Assembly: GCA_963565915.1 (NCBI GenBank)
Contig: OY751487.1
Span: forward strand, 3,472,001-3,536,000
Length of the DNA: 64,000 nucleotides
Origin: Entoloma clypeatum
Taxonomy: Eukaryota; Basidiomycota; Agaricomycetes; Agaricales; Entolomataceae
Direction of reading: 5' to 3'
Part shown: in pieces, positions 25,853 to 38,345 of the stretch
Layout: each line of letters opens with the position of its first letter
Position numbering within the stretch: the stretch's first letter is position 1
Notes under the pieces: model-generated
Databases searched by the model: none
Seen by the model: the letters and a program-made list of their open reading frames with translations, nothing else
Told to the model about the DNA's origin: nothing
Program-made: the position numbers and the translations under genes

Positions 25853-27586
25853 ATGCCACCCAAAAAGAAAAGCCAATCGTTGAGGCAAAGATCCCTGTTC
25901 GACCATCAGCAGTCATTGCAGAAGCCTAGCTCGATGGTTCAAAGGCGTAGTTCCCGCCGACTCGTCCTCCGATCGCAATTGCTGTCGGATGATGAGAGCG
26001 AGCATGAGGGCCTAGGCGCTATCAAACTTGAACCCAAGAAATCTATTAGAAAGTTAGCCGATGAATCAGACAAGGACAATCTTTGCCCAGGCAGGAAACC
26101 GTCCGTCTCAGATGACAACACTTCAGTTATCCAACGACGACAACTTATCGGGAAGCGGCAACATTCGAACACTTCAGAAGAAGAGGAGAAACCATCCCCT
26201 CGGCGACGCAAACTCGTCAAAGGGAAGAGACGAGCTGTTGAATCTTCGTCTGACGATCTCGATGTTGAAGTTGAGAAAGACCGTGAGCTGGTTACACATT
26301 CGAGAAACTCAAGACTAATCGATATACTTCCAGGTATCATTAGCAGTCGACTTCGTATTCGTAACAAGATGACAACGTTTCAAAAGAATCTCGAAAGATT
26401 AAAGAGTGAATTTTCTACATATCTGATCTTCAGTGATGCGAGACTCAAGCAGAAAAAGGGCGGAAGCAAAAAAGACCTTCAAAATCATCATCTTCAAATC
26501 CGGGCGACGGGACAGATACTAACGAAGAGCAAGTCTTCGAAGGCGCTAAACCTACCTCCGACTATGACAGCCTTTTCGACGAAGGCTCAGATGCCAGTCA
26601 TTCATCCGATTTCATCGTGGAAGATGATGATCCGGTACCAACCCCCTTACCAACGCAGTTCAGTATGGAAACGCATCAAGACCTTGATCACCAGTTCAAG
26701 AAAGTATTCCAGTTCTTCGTGCACATTGCTGTTCGACCCGCCAAAGAAAGGCAGGAATTTATGAAGGAACAGTTGCTAAGTGCGTATAATCCTAAGTTAT
26801 TTTCAGTGCTTTATCATGTTGTCTATAGAAGAAGAATACTTTTCGATTCCACTACAGGTAGCTCGTCGAAAATTATCCGGTCTACGCGATTCCCTCGTCG
26901 CTTCATCGGTTTGGCGGCCCGATTTCAAGCGGCCTCTTGAAACATATCCGGAGTTTGATTTGATACCCCTCGATTTTGCAGTGCCAGCCTGTGATGCTTG
27001 CCATCTTGGTGGAAGACTGTCGACCCTTATTGGAAGATTAAGTGGGTTACCCTATGACCGTTCTGGATTTGAAACAATTGTGCGTCACGTATCATCCAAA
27101 CCGACTGGAAACCATGAAAGCTTTCTAGGACGAATTTTTGGCCAGCAACGATGGCTCTGATGATGATCATGGGTCTAGCGATGACAGCAATTTTCAACCT
27201 AACAAGCCATCCAAGACCATAGAATACAATCTTGGGCGCTTCTGTGCTCGACGAACAAGAGTTTATCATGAGTTCACACACTGGGAGGTGCGTCATTTTT
27301 GTAATTCATCGGAGATTAACTCATTAAGCTTCTGTATTAGTACAATCTGTTCAAATGTATACGAGACGAAGTCGACGATCTTCATGCTTCAAATCAGTCA
27401 GGAGGTTTCTTCCGGATAGCCTACGCTGGAGGAAAAAGGCCCCCTAAAGATCTTGACGATGCTGATGGCATCTGCGAATGGCTGGACGAACGAAAGGTAA
27501 TAGATATGCAATGGGAAAAGGTCAAAATCATGATGGAGAGCGCGCGGCATCTCGAATTAGCTTCCAAGAGAGGCGATGATGACTAG
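25853..27586 (+). CDS. DUF4211 domain protein, probably nuclear
   Basis: It starts MPPKKKSQSLRQRSLFD at 25853. The first about 200 residues are basic and acidic low complexity with several nuclear-localisation-like clusters (SPRRRKLVKGKRR) and phospho-acceptor-like SSSDD runs. After a frame change through an intron near 26330-26440, an acidic stretch DFIVEDDDPVP leads into the folded part. That part includes FKKVFQFFVHIAV, SVWRPDFKRPLE, and the Cys-containing ACDACHLGGRLSTLIGRLSGLPYD, which is the DUF4211 signature. The last exon ends ELASKRGDDD at 27586. The domain is found in fungal and animal chromatin-associated proteins; no activity is established. Introns in the middle of the gene are not resolved. 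Confidence 0.75.
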
Positions 27587-27918
27587 CAGCAGTACTTAGT
27601 AAGAGCTCCTCCATGAACAGCCAATACCTTTCAAGGTGACTTCGCAACACCACGATTAATCAATCAATCAGAATGGATAGACCATCGCGGTTGCAATTCT
27701 ATAGTCATTCCACCTCTGTTTTACTCGTACTGTATTTACTGGAGCCAGCCTGCTCCTATGAAATCGAGTCAATAGGAGCCCAAGACCATAGGAACAAATG
27801 GATTTCAGAGTGTTATGAGGAATAAATGACACACGCAACACCCATGCAAATGCATCGATAAGTTACAGCGGTCAATCTAATTTGACCTCGACTCCTGACC
27901 TAACCTTTCACGGAGCTG

Positions 27919-28303
27919 TCAAGTCGAGAAAGTGTGATTTGACAGTGGACCTACCTCTTTTCCTGTCTTCTTGATTTTGGCCAGAATATCATCGTATGGC
28001 GAAGAGGTTGTCACGATGACTTCCTGCGTCGTGAGGTCGACAGTGAATCCAGACACATCTCGAATGAAGTTAAAGCCAGTGATTCCGAATACTAGGACTA
28101 ACTTACCACCCTCGGTTTTCGCTTTCTCAAGGACGCGTGTGACAGCACCAGAACAACCAGCGCATGTCATCTATCAATGGGCTCAGTCGGTCCGTACAGC
28201 TTCTGCACTTTCGAGTACCTTGACATCGAATTTGTATCTGTGTTCCTGTTGGCTTGTCAGAAGCATATTAACAATCTGAAGAAATACTCGTCCGCACCGT
28301 CAT
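27919..28303 (-). CDS. ATX1: ATX1-type copper metallochaperone
   Basis: Cytosolic chaperone that carries Cu(I) to the Golgi copper ATPase. It starts ATG ACG at 28303, then an intron, then EHRYKFDVK, then a second intron, then MTCAGCSGAVTRVLEKAK. That last exon contains the copper-binding MTCxGC motif. A third intron separates KAKTEG from DVSGFTVDLTTQEVIV, and the core ends ILAKIKKTGKE. Length is about 75 residues, typical for the family. The last residues are uncertain. Reading straight through ends GPLSNHTFST at 27919; a short 39-nt intron would instead end further downstream near 27880. The ferredoxin-like fold with one metal motif is clear. Confidence 0.9.
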
Positions 28304-28854
28304 GTTACGATGATCTGATGCTATAGAGGCAAGGAGCAGTTGAGTACAGGTCAGGAACTCATATAGAGCTTATTCCGCTCACTTGTGCTTATTATGCTTG
28401 GTGATAGGAAACGAGGAGTGGCCGATGATTTGGATCAAGCAAAGTTCAAGCTTTATAAGAATGAGAAGGAACACGGTTATCGCATCTACCATCATGTTAT
28501 TACCAATGTAGATGTCAGGCTCGGGCCGATTGAATTCGTTTCAACACTGCAAATGCAAAGCACTGTATTGCGGCTCTTGCAACTGCCCGCGCTCCTGAGG
28601 TGCGACCCACACGCCGTAAGGTCCCTCTGAGAGGTGCGCATCTGTGGTCCCCTTATGTCCGACCTGGCTCGCCTAAGATGGGGCGGGCGATGCATGCTCG
28701 CCCAGAATAACAGTCCCAAATTCCGTAGCCTTCCTCAGCCTGAGAAACCATGTACAACGTCTGGGAACGAGAGAGACTAGGACAAACCCATGGTTTTCTG
28801 GTCTAACTAAATGTTTCCAAACAAGCTCGACCTGAGTAGCCAAATACCTCATGG
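28304..28854. other. intergenic, no gene recognised
   Basis: About 550 bp lie between the ATX1 start and the permease stop. Short open frames on both strands here (for example 28385-28630 plus and 28673-28858 minus) show no family motif or splice partner. This probably holds the ATX1 promoter and the permease 3'UTR. Confidence 0.5.
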
Positions 28855-31418
28855 TCATGAATGTTGCCTGCCTTCTGACAATTCTATGGGCTCGTCACCC
28901 TCTGTGCCAACAGCTTCCCATCCATCGTCAGCAGGCTGGTTTCCGCGGACGCGGTGAATACCCCATGAAAGCCAGACTGCAAAAAAAAAAAAAAAAAAAA
29001 GAGTCACGCCAAGGAAGAGCATAAATATATCCAAGACACACAGGAGATCCAAGGCTCTCTGTCATCCTTTCGGCGGGTAAGGTAGAATACTGGAATGCCG
29101 GCTAGCACAAAACCTGTGGCGAACATATCTTGAGTGTGTTTGTCAACGAGGAACAATCCTATCATGACAGACCTAAAACGGCCGTGGCCTGCATAGGTGC
29201 CGCTATGACGGGCATGCAAAGAAGGAATAAAGCAACCTGGGGAAGAAATGAGGAGGAAGATGAATACCAATAAGGACTTACAACGCAGAAGACGACGGGC
29301 GTGATAATCCATGTTTTATAAGGCCTGTAGAGAGTCTGAGCACTTGAACGATTGGCTTGAAACATGACCACCTGCCTTTCCAACATCGGTTCCTTCACAC
29401 GGAGCAGTATTAGTCCAAGGACCTGAAGAGAAAAGAATCTAAACACGATGCACGCCAGGATTTCTTGAATTTGATGACGCACCGTTAGGAAGTAGAAAGC
29501 CCAAGAAGCCACAACAGCAAAGTTAATCAGCGATCTAAAGCCACCCCCGATGGTGATGAAACATATAGTAATTGTGGATTGCAACAGTGCTGCATTCAAA
29601 GGGGTCTTCCTCGTAGTATGGAGATGACCGAATACGGCAGGCAAATACCCCTCCTGGCCCGCCGCGCAAATCAGTCGCGATGTCGTAAAAAATGAACCTG
29701 CTGAATATAAGGCTACAATATTCTGTTGTAGGGCGCAATACTTACTGTTCAGGGCCCCAAAACATGAAAAAGCGACCATGAAAGCGAAAATCAAACCACC
29801 AAAGTTACCAAAAAGAGCTCGGCCAAAATCTAGCGCAACGGTATTGCTCGAGCTGACAGTTGCCTTGTCAAAGATCAGTCTAACCGTGATGTTCCATTCA
29901 CATGGTCTTACTTTGTCAAGAACAACGAAGTATGACACATTGGCCAAGACGAATAGGACCTATTGGTCCTTGAGATTTGAGTGCAGACAGATGGAACAAG
30001 ACCGACTATGACACTGATCATGCTGGAGTGGATGGCCCTGGGAATGTTTCTTTCAGGGTGTGCCATGTCCCCACCTACATAGTTTGCTTGATCCCAACCG
30101 TCGAAAGCCCACAAACCTGAATACAGCGCCAATGACCAAGAGGAAGGACTTGTGCTTGTGCTGGCAAAGAGTGGCTGCTTCAGTGCATTTGAAGCTTTGC
30201 CGCGTATAAGCTGCACAAGTCCTAATATCATGATCAAAAGCTGTTGTAGTTCCAAATGAGTATATTGCCAGTCCCTAGTAGCCACGGATAGACACACTAA
30301 AGCGAGAACCTCAATGAAAGATCTTAGAAATATATCCCATGAGTCTATGTCATACTTACCTTCACAGAAGTGAAAAAAACCGCGGCTCGCGAGCCCAGCT
30401 TCTGGGCAGCTATACACAAGATGGTTACAATTGCTATTGCCCCAACTGCTGTGAGTTTGATAGCCCATTGAGGTATATCATCTGGTGATACCTCATCGCG
30501 CGCTGACCACCATAAAATGCGATTGAGATACTCCGAGAAAATAAGGCTTATCACGGCATTCGAACCTGTATCATTCGAGGTAAATCCATTATATCACTAA
30601 GATGGAAGATATAGAACGTACCGGGCTTTAGGGCGACAATTGCTGTCCAGGCAAATAGGTAAGAGATCAAAGGTCCATACGCGTACGAGAGATACGCTTG
30701 CGCGCCGCCGTTTAATGGAATGGCCGATCCCAACTCAGCGAAACTACTTGCACCTGTCCATCCTAGAAGACCAGACACCAACCAAACGACAAGACTGGCG
30801 CCAACGCTATTAGTATTAGAAACGATGATTCCAGGGGATGAGCTTGGACATGTTGGCCTCGAATATTCGTTGAAAGTAAACATTGCTCACAAGATGCCTG
30901 ATCCAATCTGTTGGAACGTATGAAATTGGCGTATTTTATGAATAACACCTATCACTGACCTGTGAACCCACAATAAGTGCAATTCCTTCACCATAGCAAT
31001 TAATACTGCTCGACTGTTCGAATAGTCCCATGCTCACCGTTGACCAATCCGACGCTCTTCTCCTTGCCTTGTCCAAATGCGACCTGGGGTTCGATTAGGC
31101 TCGTAGTCAATGGGAGCTATGATTCAACTTGTTAATGGTGTTCATGCTGCTAGAGAACAATTCAGGTGCTCACGAGGTCGCGCTGAAATTCGAAACCAGC
31201 GATGGAGTAGGATCGGGCCCTAAGGTTCGTATAAGAATCTTCTTCCTCTGTCGTGTCACAACGTACCGCCCGAGCCTCGCAGGAGCCTCGCTTGGCCGTT
31301 CGGAAATTTCGAGGTCTCGCAAAGGGTCTTCGTCGGATTCATCGGAATACCGTGCAGGAGGATAGGCTCTGTTCGCCGACGATCTGACTGCAACATAACC
31401 TTCACCAGTACCGGTCAT
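28855..31418 (-). CDS. LAT-type (SLC7/Mup1-like) amino acid permease
   Basis: Plasma-membrane amino acid transporter of the APC superfamily with about 12 membrane segments. It starts MTGTGEGYVAVRSSANRAY at 31418, with a hydrophilic N-terminal tail. The first helices include SxIGSGIFSTPGIIVSN (substrate-site GSGIF motif) and SGLLGWTGASSFAELGSAIP. The middle has LYSGLWAFDGWDQANYVGGDMAHPERNIPRAI, the LAT-family signature, then FGALNSSFFTTSRLICAAGQEGYLP after splicing. The last exon ends ELSEGRQHS at 28855. The final intron (about 28977-29042) contains a 20-T run on the coding strand directly before its TGCAG acceptor. Closest known types are fungal methionine or general LAT permeases; the substrate cannot be read from sequence. 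It is divergent from TRM1. Confidence 0.85.
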
Positions 31419-31629
31419 GGACTATTTCGAGTATTTACCAAAGACCGGAGTGAGGAGTGCACTATATTATTACGTAATAATGTTTTTCGCACTCGGTAAG
31501 TACTTATTTTTGCAGGAGAGTCACCTGGAGTCGTGGACTCTCGAAATTGCCAAAACGTCGACCTGTCTGGCCGTATTTTGGCCTTTGCGCCATTCGAACA
31601 AGGCGCTCCATCTCCTTGGACGAATCAAT

Positions 31630-33880
31630 ATGTCAACAAGAAGCGATTTAACTATCCCTGATGGATACACTCTACACACTGAAAACACTTCTCACATCCT
31701 TTTGGCCTCAAATGAAGCTTTTCTTAACCCAGTCCAAGAGTTTAATCGTGACCTCAGCGTTGCGTGCATCAGGGTATGGAGCGAGGAATTGAACAAAGTC
31801 AAAGAGGCTAGGTGGGTGCAGACTCAGGAAAAGAAGGCTAAGAAACGCAAACGTATGTCTAGTTTTACCTTTACGAGCTCTTGACAATGCGAAGTGTAGT
31901 GCAGAGCGGAGACGTTCAGTCGGAACCTTCAAATAATGTGCATCCAATTGTTAGTGAGGTGAAAATTGAAGGATCGATCATGCAGGTAAATGGTTTGCCT
32001 TGTACATTGTCATTTTATTCATGGTCGTCCTATAACAGCCTTACAAATTTGTGCTTCTTGAAGCACTTTCTGCTACAGGCCTTCGTTCGATTCGATATGC
32101 AAAGGAAATTCCCCATGTAAAGTGAGTATTATTCCTTCTCGCCAGAAATGTTCTATAAGTTTCCGACTAGGTACGTTATTGCAAATGACCTCTCTTCGGC
32201 TGCTACAGAAGCTATGAGACGTAATGTTGCAATCAATGGACTTGAATCGGTTCCAGATGGTTCGACAGAGAAGGTTAAGATCAGTGAAGGAGATGCATGG
32301 TGAGCTCTCCGGTGTCTGTCCTCCATATTTCTGAAGAGCACCCGTTTAGCACCCTCATGTACTCTCATCGGGATGAGAGCAATCGAGTAGATGTTGTTGA
32401 TCTCGATCCGTATGGCACAGCAGCACCTTTTATCGATGCTGCGATACAATGTGTCAAGGATAATGGTCATTCCTCCATATTTATTGATTCATATTCCAGA
32501 CATTAAGTGCCTCCGACAACAGGGCTTCTTTGTGTGACCTGCACCGATCTTTCGGTCCTTGCGACTACAAATTACCCGGAAAAATGGTCAGTCATCGCGC
32601 CACCTCCCCTGGATCCTTATATTCCTATATTATTGTAGCTTTTCCAATTACGGCGGAGTACCTGTTAAGGCAGAATATTGCCATGAAGCAGTAGGAAGAT
32701 TATCTTCCATGGTTATATCGTTTCATTGAAATTTTCTAAGGCTCTCAGACTAGTGCTTCACAGTCTTTCGACATCAGCCTCGAGATACGGGCGGTATATC
32801 GAACCGCTTCTGTCATTATCAATAGATTTCTATGTACGCCTTTTTGTTCGCGTAAAAAGCTCCCCTTCAGAAGTGAAAAAAGCACTCACGTGAGTCGTAA
32901 TCTGCCATCACTTCCTATTCTTGATTGATCTTTCATGCACAGTAAGACCTCTACATTTTACGTCTGCTCCGCCTGTCAATCCTTCTACGACCAACCGCTC
33001 GGGAGGATGATAGAGAAGATACACGCGGCTGGAAATGTGAATTACCTTGTCAGAATTCACGCAGGACCCACAGTTGAGAATAGGTGTCCTGAATGCGACT
33101 CAGTTCTGCATGTAGGTTTTCACTATTACCTACAGTTTCTTTGTTCTGAATATATTTGACTAGATGGCAGGCCCTATGTGGTCTGGTCCCTTACACAAGA
33201 CAGACTTCATCGCTGGAGTCCTGGAGCACCTAGAGGCAAATGTGGACAAATACGGAACTGCAGTGCGCATGAAAGGAATGCTTACGGTGGCCAAAGAGGT
33301 TAGAGTCTTCCTGGGATAAGATTATGATACCTGAATTCCTTCCAAAGGAGCTTCAGACGCCATTTTATTTTACACCGTCCAAGGTTGCGAGCTTCTTCCA
33401 TTGCACAACTCCATCACTTGAAGATATAGCGTAGGTTTCTCGGATCATATCTTCAAGAACGCTTTTGTATATTGGCGTGCAGGTCGGCTTTGCTTCACGC
33501 TGGTCATCAAATCTCGCGCTCTCATGCCTGTCCTGGTTCTCTAAAAACTTCAGCCAACCGTCGAGATATCCACAGTGTCTTCCGTTCCTGGATAAAGTCA
33601 AACCCAGTAAAATTGGAGAATGTATCAGAAGCCTCGCCTGCACGACGGCTGCTCGCGAAAGAACCTGAGTACAGACACCTCTCCAATTTGCAAAGTGTGA
33701 ATTGACGCAACCGTTCGCAGCTTTGAAGCAGACTTTCGAAGACACCCCGACTCTACAACATCATCTGGGAAGATAAAACTGGTTAGATATCAGGAGAACC
33801 CGACCAGCCACTGGGGTCCTGGAACAAAAGCCGTCACTGGTGGGAAAACAAAGCGCAAACGGGGTTATGACGACGACTGA
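31630..33880 (+). CDS. TRM1: tRNA (guanine26-N2)-dimethyltransferase TRM1
   Basis: S-adenosylmethionine-dependent enzyme making m2,2G26 in nuclear and mitochondrial tRNAs. It starts [25 protein letters not shown] at 31630. The open frame runs further upstream but without a better ATG. Motifs in order are [12 protein letters not shown] (family hallmark), [17 protein letters not shown] (SAM-binding, across an intron), [33 protein letters not shown] (catalytic DPYG), [13 protein letters not shown], and [28 protein letters not shown] zinc-type C-terminal module follows, with [13 protein letters not shown] and CPECDS. The protein ends in basic KRKRGYDDD at 33880. At about 600 residues with many introns, it is a normal fungal size. 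It converges on STE11. Confidence 0.92.
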
Positions 33881-34054
33881 TCTCGTATTGTATTACATGG
33901 TGGTACATTATGTAGGTACGTACATAGTTAGGAAATTAAATAAATAGCATCTTATTTCAACATGCACAGCTTATAAGAACCTGCGGTATGACCAGCACCA
34001 ACCTGCCAGAGTATTACTAATTATAACATCTACACCATTCATCAGAGAAAGAGC

Positions 34055-37000
34055 TTATAATGCAGTCTCCGCCGATTGAGTATTTTGTTTCGCGGCGCCC
34101 CCCTTCTTCTTGAGTATCCAAGGGTGTTGTAATAGTTCGGCGGCCGATGGCCTCGCCTCGTGATCTAATTCAAAGGTGAGCCGCAGGAAGGCTTGAGCCT
34201 CGGTCGAGATGTCGGATGGGATTGTTGGTTTTGCGGACGAGCCAATCTGTTTAACGAGAAGGGTCAGAAACCCGGCTCTCTGCAGAGAATCTAGTGCACC
34301 TTGAAGATTGCTTGCATCTGAGTCAACTGAGCCCACGGATGTTCTCCCGTCAGCATTTCGACAACCAAACATCCTACACTCCATATATCGGCTTTTTGTG
34401 TATGCGCACTCTGTTTTACAACTTCTGGTGCCATCCAGAAAACGGAGCCTTGAAGCGACGGCCGATTCACCCGATTTCCGGTAAGGAGGTCTGCGATAAT
34501 GGCTCACGTTGTGTACCAGAAGATATGAACAGAAGCACCCACTATCATCAACCTTCTTGGATATCCCAAAGTCAGAAATTTTGATACCCCCTTTGTTGTC
34601 GACAAGGATATTGGCACCTTTGATATCACGGTGGATAATATCTCTCTCATGTAGATAATTCAGTCCTTCCAGGATCTGGCGAACAAAGTTCTTCACTAAA
34701 GGTTCCTCAAAAGCACCATAGTTTCGAAGCAACGCAGTGACCGAACCACCGGGTACATACTCCAAGAAGATGTTCAAGTATTCATCGTCAAGTGATGAGT
34801 CTAGAAAGATTCATTAGCCTCCAGCAAGAGTCGAGGATATGACGTCACTAACAAAGGTATTGCACAATGTTGACATGCTGGAGATCTTTCAAGAGTTCAA
34901 TTTCCCGCTCCAGAGCGCTGAGCATGCTCTTTTTGCGTTCTTGATTGGGTGCTGACCCGGTGGGAAGCTCGACTTGTTTGACAGCCATCAAAAGCCCATT
35001 TGATGCGTCCATGCCAAGATAGACTTTGCCGAATGACCCAGCACCGATGAGAGCCCCCTTTATCCACTTGTTTCCTACGGTCAAGTCAGATTCGGAGATA
35101 TATGTAGGTTGCATGAGACTTGCCACCACGAGAAGTCACAGCTTCAGGACAATCGTCATCCGCGTCCACTTCATCTTCGTCTTCATCTTCTAGAGCTTCG
35201 ACAACCTCTGCTGGTGCCACTTCTTCTGGCAAAGTATCTTCCGAGGCATCTTCCACTACACCGTGTTCTAATGCATCGTCAGAGTCCACCCTCGTCCAAT
35301 CATCTGTATCGGAACCAGGATCAACGCTCGTGCTTGCTCTCCGACTCTCAACCTCCACAGTGATCTCGTCAACAGTCATAAGACTTGCGGTGTCAGAACG
35401 ATCCCTTTTACTGCGTAATTCTGTCATGTAGCTCATGCGTCTAGAAGAAGTAGAGCTTGTTCTAGAAATGCGGCGACTAGTGATATTATCAAAAGATTCG
35501 GAGAAAGGCGCCTCAGGGAAGGGTATGGGAGGCAGAAGTTGTGGCGGCGAAGTTGTCGATGGAATTGGATCGCCAGCATCTTGCGGATGTAGATCGACCG
35601 AGTGCCCATCATCTGTAGAAAGGGACATTCGGGGAATATTGTCGTTTGTATTTTCTTCAGAATCGCTTGGTTCGGACTGTTCTGAGGTCGAGATGGGTGG
35701 GTTTGACGACAACGAGGACTGTGGTGGTGGACTCGTTGCCCTCGTCTGTGACCCTTGTGAACCCAAGGTACTGCTGCTAAATCGTGACTGCGGGGTCAGA
35801 TTGAATGATAATGTGCTATCGCGTCTCGTCACGCTTGTTCGCAACATCATGCTATGCCGCGCAGTCCGCTCGAGCACTTTCTTCTCGATGGTAGGAAAGT
35901 ATTCCGTCAAATGAGTCGTGATGAGTTCACTGGGCGGCCGTTGTCCAAAAAAGTTGCGAAGCTTGGAAGGCCGTTTTGCAATTTGAGCAGCAGGGCTCAG
36001 GGTGCTAGATGTCGGCGAAGGTGGGTCCAACGCTTTTTCTGGATCCCGGACTCCCAGACCACTCAAGATGCTGATGGAACTTGCTCGTTTAGTGCTTTTG
36101 CTCATCTGCGGGGTGAGAAATTTGCTTTGCATAAAGGAGCCGATTTCGTTGTCATACAACTTAGCTTTTGCGATCTTACGGACGGTCAGGCCATGTTCAC
36201 GAGTTGGATGGTCAGGCGGCGCGTGACATATTGACAAAAGCTCCGCCTCAGTCAGGGGTGCACCTATGGCGGAACTTCAATAGTGGTCAAGCAGGAGGGA
36301 TAATGAGCATACCGGGGCCGTCACCCAGATAGGCGCCCCAACCATCGATGCTCAAGCCCCCTTCTTCTAACTGGATGTGATCCCCAACATCATCCGTGCC
36401 CCTTGGAGCTCCCTTACCGAACTTCTTCAAAACTTTCTCGAGTATCTCGACGCCTCCAGCACATGTGGCAACATCTATGGTTGATGAAAGACCTTCATCG
36501 GGAAGGACAAATTTAACCAGCTTGCGTCGCAGGGTCTCGAGGGGAACTGCTAGACTACCATGAGATAGTGAAGGGGAATTGAAGGCGCCACGACCCATTG
36601 TATATGCTGCCAAGGGAGGAGACGGAGTTCCGGAAGAGCTGTGTTGTGTGATAAAGGATTCCGCAATAGGAGAAAGGTTGAAGTTCTGAGTCTGCGCTTG
36701 TTGTGAGAGCGGTGCTAATTGTGCATTGGCGTATGGATGGCTATTGCCAGTGGATGGACGTGCTGGTAGTTTAGTGGTAATGCTCTGTCCTCCTTGCGAG
36801 CTCAGACCAACAGAAGTATTGCGTGCATGCGAAAGGTTGCTATTGCCAGACGGCCGTGCTCGACCAGGTAGTAGCGGAGATGTCGATCGGGGAGGATTGC
36901 CCTTGTTTGGTCCAGCATTTCCAGGTCGTGGATCAAGTGGTAGACCATACCCAGCCCAGTTATTAAGGGATGAGGGTGTGAGAAGGTCTCGCCCTTGAGG

Positions 37001-37921
37001 AGCTGGCGGCAACGCTTGAGAAGTGTAACCAGGAGGGTCGGATTGTGTAGGTGTTCTCCTGCCGCTGATATTTGAACCATTCGAAGACCGGATTGGGGGA
37101 CGACCAGGGGGAGGCGGAGGCTTGCCAGCTGGTGGCGGCGGAAGGGGCGGAAGATGTGTCCGCGAAGGAAGGACAGAAGAGGTTCCACCAAATGCACCTA
37201 CTGATTGAGTATTGGATTGCGTCGTAGTCGTGTTCGGTAGTGGCAGGGGTCGTGAATTGTGATTTGCAGCTCTACTGGCGGACTCAGGCTCGATATGAGG
37301 AAGATCACTCCTATTAGGACTCGGGTTAAGCTGGAGCGGCGCAGGTCTCGCGCTTCGAGAAGCCAATCTTGTAATCTGGACAGGCTCCGTTCTGTCGCGC
37401 AGGTTCTTATCTGGAGTACTCCTGCCATGGGACGGCAAAGACCTTCCCTCTCCGACGTGATCTAGCCTTGGCCGCTCGACAATAGGTGTTCCAGAGGCGC
37501 GGGACGCAACTCGCTGTCTCAAAGCTTTGACTGCATTCGCGATCCTGACCCTATCACCGATACTGGAGACGCCCATTTCCTTCAATGTTTGCTGGTCCAG
37601 TTCTAAAAGGATGTCACCTCTGATATCGTTCATCTTGAACGAAGAAGCATGAGTCCCGCATTTGATGTCAGTTAGCCAGCGAGCAACATGATTATCAGAC
37701 CAAGTCCTGACGAAATCGATATATTGTATGCCAGGCGGCGGTTCGAGAAGGCTGTTGGAGTGAGCAGACGTTGGGGTTGCAGGGAAGGGTGCAGTCTGCC
37801 CACGGATCGTAGGATGAAGGTTCATGAATGATCTGGGACCGGATTGGGAGGTGGGAGAAGCAGGAGAGGAGGGTTTGGGAGGTGAGTGAGAGGACGCCTC
37901 GCTGCTATAGAATGCAGCCAT
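34055..37921 (-). CDS. STE11: STE11-type MAP kinase kinase kinase
   Basis: MAPKKK of the fungal pheromone, filamentation and osmostress cascades. It starts [20 protein letters not shown] at 37921. A SAM domain (about residues 60-130) reads [18 protein letters not shown] to [17 protein letters not shown] and is the site for Ste50-type adaptors. A long Pro/Ser-rich linker follows. Then comes a Ras-binding-like region ([18 protein letters not shown] to LGDGPG, near 36530-36310). Another Ser-rich stretch precedes the kinase domain (35080-34060), which has [11 protein letters not shown], the MAVKQVELP lysine, [11 protein letters not shown], and DFGISKK. After a further intron come the APE-region exons and [15 protein letters not shown]. 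It ends NTQSAETAL. Length is about 1,150 residues. Domain order matches Ste11 orthologues. Confidence 0.92.
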
Positions 37922-38345
37922 ACAGTAAGTAATGGACGCGAAAGTGACTCACGTGCATCCACCACCCCTATGATATTAGCCACCCCCAAGTAAGTGCACA
38001 ACACAACCTTTACGTATTAAATAATTTGCTACAGTTTAAGTATCTTCAGGAGATAATTGAACAGGCCTCTGGCACCCTCTGGCGATACTTTTTTAAAAAG
38101 ACCACGGTTGTCTACCACCCCACCAGCGCCTTTCAATCACTTCCCTAACCTGGTGGAATCGATGCAGGAGGCAGGACGTGGCAAGTCACGCGTTTTGGCA
38201 GAAAGAACGGCGAGAACCAGGAAGGAACGTGGATCAAGCTTAAATTCAAAAATAAATCTCCAGCGAGCAGCAGGCTTTTCCCGACCCTGTGCTGGATAGC
38301 ATTCTCACCCTCACAATAGTTGCCCGTTCTTTCTGTCGCTCATCC
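37922..38345. promoter_or_regulatory. Divergent promoter region STE11 / alpha-glucan synthase
   Basis: There are 424 bp between the two divergent ATGs. No coding signal continues across it. A shared upstream region for a MAPKKK and a wall synthase is noted, but no binding site is assigned. Confidence 0.4.

Noticed and set aside
34294..34584. Plus-strand ORF within the STE11 region
   Set aside because: Overlaps conserved kinase exons on the minus strand and shows no domain.
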